Shown piece after piece: positions 56,811 to 64,000 of a DNA stretch of 64,000 bases. Position numbers and translations under genes: made by a program. Under the pieces are notes generated by a model, which was not told the origin of the DNA, did not search any database, and saw nothing but the letters and a program-made list of their open reading frames with translations. Numbering within the stretch: the stretch's first letter is position 1; the number at the start of each line of letters is the position of its first letter. This stretch comes from Lantana camara (taxonomy: Eukaryota > Streptophyta > Magnoliopsida > Lamiales > Verbenaceae): contig CM074857.1 of NCBI GenBank assembly GCA_037501455.1, forward strand, positions 127,769,501-127,833,500, in the 5' to 3' direction.

Positions 56811-57397
56811 TAAAAGAAGTGGCTCCGAGGGGTTTTTATCCGAGATACTAGGATCGAAATTCCTCCTCACACCAGGAGCTAGTCACAGCTCGATGAGTAC
56901 TTGAGGGTCTATCATATTCCTCGATTCAACTGGCCCTAAATCCCTCAAGCTATTCATCAAAGTGTTTGGCCAACCCGGTTCACCTATCGGCAACGATCAG
57001 TAGTGATTAGTAAAATTTTCATTTATAGTATACATTGATGGGGCCCGGCCCCATTAATTAAACTTTATTAAATAATAAATGGAATAATAATTCTACCACG
57101 GATTCTTGAATACACCAACGTCCAATTCTCTAAACATACGTATATAATAATATTTAACAGTATTTTTCTGATTTGAAATTTAAAATAATAAAATAACTTT
57201 TCATGTCACTATATTTATTTTCCCAACAGATACCAGTAGTTAATGTATACAAGTATAATTGAAAAATTATTAGTTTTTTGTTTTGTCAATTAATTAATTG
57301 GGGTGCGTGAGAGTTCAAAAAAAATGTTTAAAATTACACTAGTTTATTATATTTTAATCAATATGGAAAAAACAAATGAGACTGTTGGGGACTATTG
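56811..57397. other. Non-coding stretch, nothing recognised
   Basis: AT-rich DNA, partly a continuation of the transposon remnant (CAACCCGGTTCACCTATCGG near 56,972). No gene, RNA or terminal repeats seen. Confidence 0.35.
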
Positions 57398-57671
57398 TGT
57401 ATAAATAAACCCAGCCTTCAGGGTATGATTCAAGAATCCAGTTAAGTTTGTTCTCTATCCAGCATTTTTAAAACCTTCAAAATCCAAATTTAGAATGCCT
57501 AAAATCCAATTTAGAATCCCTAGAATCCAGGTCTTGATCGAGAGATCTGATGGCGGAATCCAGCACTGATCCGATGGCAAACCGTCCGCAAAAACTGCCG
57601 ATGACTTTTGACCCAAATATTCTCACACCTGCAGCTGAAAGTGGTAGCGAAGTTGAAGTCTTTGGCCAGGG
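57398..57671 (+). other. Possible promoter and first exon of an unidentified gene
   Basis: A TATA-like TATAAATAA near 57,401 is followed about 150 bp later by an ATG at 57,550 and 41 codons (MAESSTDPMANRPQKL ... EVFGQG). The frame ends at a strong donor (GGG followed by GTAAGAAG); unspliced it stops at TAA 57,673. The phase does not fit the F-box exon at 60,173, so it is not that gene's first exon. It may also be the start of a retroelement (TGTTGGGGACTATTG at 57,383 resembles an LTR start). No following exon was found. Confidence 0.25.
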
Positions 57672-57699
57672 GTAAGAAGTCTTTCTACCCCCAGTTTCA

Positions 57700-59377
57700 T
57701 TAAAGGGGTTTTTGCGCGCAACCCCCTCGTATTATACGAAAAGTTCTAAAAAACCCTTGTGAAAAAAAAATTATCTTTAAAAACCTTATATTTGTTTTTC
57801 TTTGCACCGAAAACCCTAAGTCATGTGTTTAGTTTACACGCGCGTTGATTGCCATTATTTAAGTCTTATGACAGCATTTTAGACTATGTAATGACTTTAA
57901 TGCCCTTATTGAATTAATTTTTTATTTAACCCTATCTTAGTTGAAATATGTATAAGAAACCCTGCACATAGAATTTGAAAAATAGGTCTATCCCACAATG
58001 ATAATTAATTTAAATAATGATTTTTATTTAATTAGCAAGCAATTAAATAATTAATTAAAATACAATTTTTTAATTAAGAAAATAATATGAATTTTACTTT
58101 TATAAGATATTATAAAATTTAAATAAATAAGTAATATGTTGTAAATATTATTATTATTTTATTTTTTAGGAGGAGGTAATTTGATAATTATTTTTTTCAT
58201 AGGGGGGTTGTGAGGTTTTTTCCCTTATAAAATGTAACACTTAATTTATTTTAATGGAATTTGGGGAATATTCTATCAAATTTTTTTAATAAAATTTTGA
58301 TATGATTTTTAAGGACAAATCTGTACAAATCATATCAAATTCGTTGATATTCTAGAAGGATGTTAGCCACAATTCGAGGAATACATTACTATGCCCTCCA
58401 TCTATTTGTTTTAGGCTTTTATATAGTTAACATGTTAGAATTTATGCACAATCCTTCAACCGTCCCGGAGCTCTTTCCAACGCTTCGAGGATATCAGTAT
58501 TATCTTGCCAAATCTACTCAATCAGTTTTCTGCGGCTAGGGTTGTATTTCTTGACATTTCAAATCGAAACGGTTTATTCTACGAAATTATAATAACTCCA
58601 AGAAATATATAATGATAGGTTATGATCAGATTATGTTTTAGGAAAAATAGAAAGAGTACCTTATGATAATTGCATCCGACAGTCAATATTCCCCAGGGCT
58701 CTATCTAGATGTTCTGTAACTCATTGGACTGCATTAACCAACCCCTTCGACAAATTAGCACATGTATTAAATGTGCAGAGTTGCTACTTTTTTATTAATA
58801 ATTTTAAATGAATATAATTCAAAGAATAATAATTAATTAAATATTAATTTATTGATAAATATTATACTTGTGTTTATTTTTTGTATTTATTTAAAAAATA
58901 AATAAAATTTACTTTTTCTTTTGTTTTTGGTTCCTAAGCAAAGCGAGAACCTACAAAGGGTCAGTTAACCAAGAGACTAATCCCTATACTCAAACTTAGG
59001 ACTCTACCAAACCATCACTTTTTCTATTAACTCGTGACTTCTCTTCAATCCGTCTGCACTTATATTTTGCGCCCTCGGAATATGCTTAAATTTGACTTCC
59101 CATGATAGATATTTTTAACTGGGTGCGACAGTACAAAATAAGATTCTTAAGAGGTGTTCTTCAATATCAATGAGTTTGACAATCAATCAATTTCAATATC
59201 AATCCGACGGCATCTTCTCTCCCAAGCTAATTGGGTCACATATTTTGTCGGATATATCAGACCCATTTTTATTCAAAATTCTGTATTGATGAATTCCTAG
59301 GACCGACCCCAAATCCAATTATTGAATTCCCTTTACGAAATCGAATTTCTGCAATCTCGTCGGAATCCAACTGGTAA
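57700..59377. other. AT-rich intergenic region
   Basis: No gene found. GGGGTTTTTGCGCGCAACCC near 57,703 and GGGGGTTGTGAGGTTTTTTC near 58,203 have a repeat-like look but I could not pair them as terminal repeats. The last 150 bp should hold the promoter and 5' UTR of the F-box gene. Confidence 0.35.
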
Positions 59378-61341
59378 ATGAGTTGCGAACAAGAATTCTC
59401 GATCTTACCTTCTCCAACCCACCGCCCAGATTGTCGCCGCCGCCCGATTCCGCCGCCACCTCAGCCTGGTATCTCTCTCCCTCTCTCTTTATATATAGAA
59501 TTTGTTTACATTTGTACCCCTATGAAATTAGTTAATCACAACTCGTCTCTCTCCCTCCCTCTCTCTATATAGAATTGTTTATATCTACACCTCTATGAAA
59601 TTGAGTAATTACAAATCATACTCATTACACAACCTATTTCTATCCTAATTGATTGGAAAAAAAGTAATCATAAATATTAATTTACAAATGTGTTAGATCC
59701 TTTAAAAAATTTTATAAATTACTTGTCATTCACATAGAGAATAATAGTAACCAAACATAGAGAATAATTTGTGCATTATTGTGAGAATAATTTTCGTGAA
59801 AAATTCTATTGGGATGAGTTTATTGAAAATTTTCAAACTTGGAAGAATAGATTGCCCGCGTTGTAATTATTCAATTTCGCAAGGGTGTAAACATAAAAAT
59901 ACTCTACATTATATATATATTTGACATCAAACTAGGTTTTTCTAATCTTCACTAGAAAGTCGAATTAAAATTATATATGTATTCTATAATTCATGTTTAT
60001 TGCAGTACGATTTTTCATGTAGATCTAGATTGGTGGTCCTGACCATCGAGTTTTGTTATAGTAAAAATTTGTAGTTGATTTCAAATCTAACTGTGTTAGG
60101 GAAGTTTGATTTCCAATTTACATACATACATGTGTTTATCTTCTTGAACTGACATAAACATCTGATTGGCAGATTGGGCTGGGCTTCACTGTGATATTCT
60201 TGCTCTGATCTTTAAAAGGCTGAAGCAGATACAAGAATTTGTGCTTTTTGGTTCGGTTTGCAAATCATGGAGGATTGTTGCCCGTGATAATAAGAGGTAC
60301 TTACCCCCTCAAACACCATGTCTGATGCTACCCGGTGATAATAATCCGGAGAATAAATATCATCGACAAATTTACAGTCTCTCCAAAGAAGAAATTTTAA
60401 CGAAAAATCTTTATATTCCTGAGTTCTATGATAAAAGGTGCATCGGATTGAACTATGGGTGGGTCCTCACAGTAAGCCGATTGGGTGGTGAGATGAATTT
60501 AGTCCATCCAATTTCGCGCAAGCAGATTGAGCTTCCGCCTCATACCTCCATCATGGGCTACAAAAAGGAAGAAAAGTATCCGAGTTGTACATTCTTTGCT
60601 AGAGTGGCATTGCGTGGCAATCCGTCAGAATCATCAGATTATATGGTGATGGCCGTTCATGCAACGGACAAATATGTTTACTATTGGCGACCTGGGTACG
60701 AATATTGGATTTTGGTTATGGATTGGCTCTATAGTATAAAGGACCTCACTTGTTATCAGGATCAGTTTTATGCAGTCACACTTGATGGTTGTATTTTCCT
60801 TTTAAAAGAAGATCACGAAGGATGGGTGATTCCTCACAAGATTGGGAAGGTAGACCATTGGGGATTAACTTATATTGTGGGATCAACACGTGGATTGCTA
60901 GTTGTAGCTCGACAAGTTCGTAGTGATGAAGGGGAATGGAAGGTTTTTGGAGCGGTGGCTCCACTAGCACATCTATCACAAGGTTTAGAGGAGGTACCAG
61001 ATAAGGAAATGGAATTGGAATGTCGCAAGTATAGATCGGTTAGGTTTCGTGTGCTTGAATTGGATTTGATCAAGGGTGGGTACAAGAAAACTACCGATTT
61101 GGGTGATAGAGCTATTTTTGTGGGTCACAACACCTCGATATGTTTTGACTGTAATCCGGAGTTGCCAGGAATCAAATCAAATCATATATATTTTACGGAT
61201 GATTATGATTTGTCTAAAGGTGGTGGAAGGGACATGGGTATTTACAGCTTGAAAGATCGCCGTTTTTCACAATTTAAGATTGATGAATCATCACACCGGA
61301 GTAGAATTTCTCCGCCATTTTGGTTCATTCCGTCCTTATGA
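59378..61341 (+). CDS. F-box/DUF295 protein, two exons (about 419 aa)
   Basis: Exon 1 is 59,378-59,468 (ATG, 30 codons plus one base, proline/arginine-rich: PDCRRRPIPPPPQP) with donor G-GTATCTC. The acceptor TTGGCAG is at 60,172 and exon 2 is 60,173-61,341. Joining G to AT gives Asp and the F-box DWAGLHCDILALIFKRL...FGSVCKSWRIVA (residues about 31-75), which would bind SKP1 in an SCF ubiquitin ligase. The C-terminal half is the DUF295 (KIB1-like) domain: FRVLELDL, RAIFVGHNTSICF, HIYFTDDYD, GGRDMGIYSLKDRRF and the terminal PPFWFIPSL. No internal stop. A large plant family whose substrates are mostly unknown. This is the only apparently intact cellular gene in the window. Exon 1 is inferred from phase. 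Confidence 0.85.
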
Positions 61342-61792
61342 TTATCACAGACTTCTTGTATTATTCGTTTATCTGTTTGCTTTGAAACATGTTATATGCC
61401 CTTGACTTCATGAATTATTTATCTGTTCGCTTTGAAACCTGTTTTTGTTTAGTTTAACATGGTGTCAACATCTTTCGTTTATATTTTGCGTAAACAAAAA
61501 ATGAATGTGTGTATAGCGATGATTACAACAGACATCGTCACATACCCTGAGGTTTGCATAATACACTTGACGCATGTATATAAGTGAAACAGGAAATGAA
61601 CCCGTGATAAAATGTATTGCACCAAATCTCAAAATATGTTGGGGGAAGTTTCTGTAATTAAGCCAAACCTCAATATGGCAATATAATTTTCCAGAAAAAA
61701 ATAGGTATGGCTATGTAACTATCCCATATATGATATATGTAAGAGACAGAAGTGGAGGAAGATGATGGGAGAGGAAATTACAGAAGTATACC
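61342..61792. other. 3' region between F-box gene and Tubby-like pseudogene
   Basis: Contains the presumed 3' UTR of the F-box gene. A direct repeat TTATCTGTT(T/C)GCTTTGAAAC lies near 61,369 and 61,420. The expected last exon of the Tubby-like gene was not found here. Confidence 0.4.
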
Positions 61793-62779
61793 TGTTGAAC
61801 GCGTATAGCCACAATCCATCCTAAACACATCTTTGCCACTTTCCCCAATGGAGGGATAACTTTATCATGTTCGGGGTCCAGCTACATCATTCTCAGGAGA
61901 AGCAACCAATTGGAAGTTCTTAATCGATGCAACTGTGATGCGCCCATGAACACCAAAACCAGAGCTGTTCGTGCAAGTGCGGCATTTATTTCTCAGAACT
62001 GAGAGACAATCATCAGATTGGTTACTCAACGGCCCGGATTGGGATTTGTCCAAATAATTTGAGTTCGTATGGAAAAATGGTAATGAAGTAGATGTGATGG
62101 GCAAATACGTCTGTGTTCGAGCTGTGCCTCCTGGTTTAATGGAAGACGATGGAATCGAGTCCATGACACAGTGCATTCTTCTTGGACCTCTTCTAAAGGA
62201 CCATTGATTAATGTTATATTCAAAAAACAAAAAATAAATAAATGATTTATAACAATTACACAAACATCCCTTCTTCACTGTAACATTTCATGTACCTCCC
62301 TTGTAATTTATTCTCATCTTACAGTTGCATCCCTTTTTCAAATATTAATTATTAAGCATGGTTCAATGAAGTTATAGGTCAAAACTTTTGGTGAAATTTT
62401 CAAATTATTCTTGCATAAACTAGTCTTGAGCAACCATGCGGGACCACCAGCATTTTGCAATTTTGGCTCCAGAATGTGGAGGATGAGCATCATCCACGAT
62501 AAACTTTCGTTCCAAGAAAATTAGATCGGATGAAATAAAAACTAGTCCTTTTTAGTTTCTTCCAAAACAATTCTGATTTATGCAAAAAGTTTTGGTATTC
62601 ACCTTAATTTTCCTATGTTAAGTGTCGCTTCCCTTTGACATATCATCTGCATGTAGAGAGGTCATGTAGTCAGTACACACGGGGCGGGGCACCTACACTT
62701 ACGAGCAGCAAGAAGAAACTTGCTATCATCTCCCAATGCTGCCACAAAGAAGAGGATGATATTAAGAGGATGTTCAGGT

Positions 62780-63800
62780 GAGATTATCAGTTCCTTAAAA
62801 CATGTTATAAGACAGCGTAAACTATTTCACAATCTTCAGAAAATACTTTGACTTCACAATCTTAACAATAAATGCCAAAACTAGCATCTACAAGCTCCAC
62901 GTATCTTGTTTAATCCAAACTATATGCGTTTACATCTAATAAGATCAAGAAAACGGTCCACACCTTGACTCAAACTGACAAAAGGCAATATGTTTGACAA
63001 AAAGGTAATAGAACATTGAAGAACAGATTCTTGAACCGGGCTGCAAAAACAGAACAACGAATTCGTAAGTGGAAAAACAAGAAGGATGTTATGATACCAA
63101 GCTCAGTAAGTAAAACATAATATATATACCCTCCATGAACTCAAGCAATATTTTCATCCGACAAGAAAGTTTTGAACACTTCGAATATAAGACGAAAAAA
63201 GCGAATATTTCTACATTCAATAGGGCTAAAAACTATTTTGAAGGTTAGCTTACTTCACTGAATTGTTAAAACCTATTCACTTTCCAAAAGGATAATGTAT
63301 TAAAACCAGATAGTGACTATCAACAAAACCAATCTCAATCCTCTCTTCCGGTTTTTCCTTTTCCCACCAAACGGTAACACATTGTATAAACAAACACACT
63401 ATGTAAACGACGACTGGCTTTATCCACACTAAAAACTGCATTCGCAAAGAACCATTAGTGCAAATCATAACAATCTCGAAAATATTTCACATAAGGACCA
63501 TGGAGACTGCCAGAATCCAACAGGCCATCACCACACAATTCATACACAACCAAATACATATAAAACAAGAATAACCACACAAAATCAGTCACCAACTATA
63601 ACCAACAATATGAAAGAGAGAACACCATTTCTAAAAAAGATTCAAGTCAAGAGTAAAACAAGCTTCAAACCCAATTAATCTATAGAGTTTTAAAGACAAA
63701 TTATCAGCCAAGTTCAACATAACATCGCCCCCGATACCCCCACCCAAAGCACAGAGCTAGCTTCACAAACTCAGACAGCAGTCTATCCCATCAATAACCC
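62780..63800 (-). other. Presumed intron 1 of the Tubby-like pseudogene
   Basis: No coding or repeat structure recognised between the F-box exon and the next conserved tubby-domain piece. Confidence 0.4.
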
Positions 63801-63810
63801 AATTTTCACA

Positions 63811-63831
63811 CAGAGAGAGAGAGAGAGAGAG
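63811..63831. repeat. (GA)n microsatellite
   Basis: About ten GA dinucleotides just inside the intron donor of the Tubby-like F-box exon. Confidence 0.9.
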
Positions 63832-64000
63832 GAACCTTGCTTAACAGATATCGGAAAAGTAATCTTGCCGGAATCCTCCGGATTCTTGACAACCTCCTTC
63901 ATCACCTCCCTCCATCTCTTACACACACCGTAACAAGCAACCATGTGTTTACTGTCAGGCAACTTCGATTCAGAGTCCTCCACTTTCAACAACACTTCCC

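Larger units (their letters stand above)
61793..64000 (-). pseudogene. Tubby-like F-box protein gene, decayed (runs off right edge)
   Basis: Four pieces in order on the minus strand match plant Tubby-like F-box proteins. 64,000-63,836: F-box end (KHMVACYGVCKRWREVMKEV, KITFPISVKQ) up to a donor. About 62,770-62,603: ALGDDSKFLLAARK, then CTDYMTSLHADDMSKGSDT and, after an extra base, the GKLR end at a donor. About 62,526-62,425: NFLGTK, DDAHPPHSGAKIAK, WWSRMV. About 62,205-61,793: RGPRRMHCVMDSIPSSSI, LRNK, GRITVASIKNFQLVASPEN and, after further shifts, EHDKVI and GKDVF. At least five small frameshifts and an apparently missing last exon (no ...SSFDTKLACE) mark it as a pseudogene. Intact relatives bind phosphoinositides through the tubby domain and SKP1 through the F-box. 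Confidence 0.75.

Noticed and set aside
57550..57671. First exon of the F-box gene at 60,173
   Set aside because: The donor leaves two bases of a codon while exon 2 needs one; the exon at 59,378-59,468 fits instead.

Overview
This is nuclear DNA of a flowering plant: spliced genes with GT/AG introns, plant-only families (LRR-XII receptor-like kinase, F-box/DUF295, Tubby-like F-box), an AT-rich background and nested LTR retrotransposons primed by initiator tRNA-Met. The protein style suggests a eudicot, possibly an asterid; that is inference.

The left four fifths (about 3,028-52,761) is one minus-strand LRR receptor-like kinase gene, broken open by transposons and spread over almost 50 kb. 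Its start, signal peptide and first LRRs lie at 52,135-52,761, further LRR exons at 48,998-52,023 and 24,016-25,079, the membrane segment and kinase core at 8,631-9,362, and the kinase C-terminus and stop at 3,028-3,405. It also carries its own frameshifts and reiterated LRR exon modules. The window begins inside the first exon of a tandem paralogue (1-84), and the two upstream regions (85-1,850 and 52,762-54,980) are paralogous.

Insertions from left to right: Copia-1 (3,406-8,414), intact coding region and apparently identical LTRs, in the kinase exon; Copia-2 (9,363-24,015), with a rearranged 5' end, in the same large exon; Copia-3 (9,648-19,751), an Angela/BARE-like element inserted exactly in the stop codon of Copia-2; a head-to-tail array of a non-coding LARD-like element (26,216-46,613; three LTRs of about 3.95 kb, two full and one partial internal region, period about 7,135 bp); a small hAT-like MITE (46,618-46,842) abutting the array; and a 1.08-kb hAT-type element (47,343-48,421) holding a compositionally foreign core that may be organellar.

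The right part holds gypsy-like LTR and leader remnants with an antisense coiled-coil reading frame (54,566-56,810), a possible first exon (57,550-57,671), an apparently intact two-exon F-box/DUF295 gene on the plus strand (59,378-61,341), and a decayed minus-strand Tubby-like F-box gene running off the right edge.

There is no operon-like or defence-cassette system here. The interest lies in how the elements nest, recombine and capture sequence: the LARD array with its hairpin series, the composite 5' end of Copia-2 whose start codon comes from a primer-binding site, and the gene destroyed by them.
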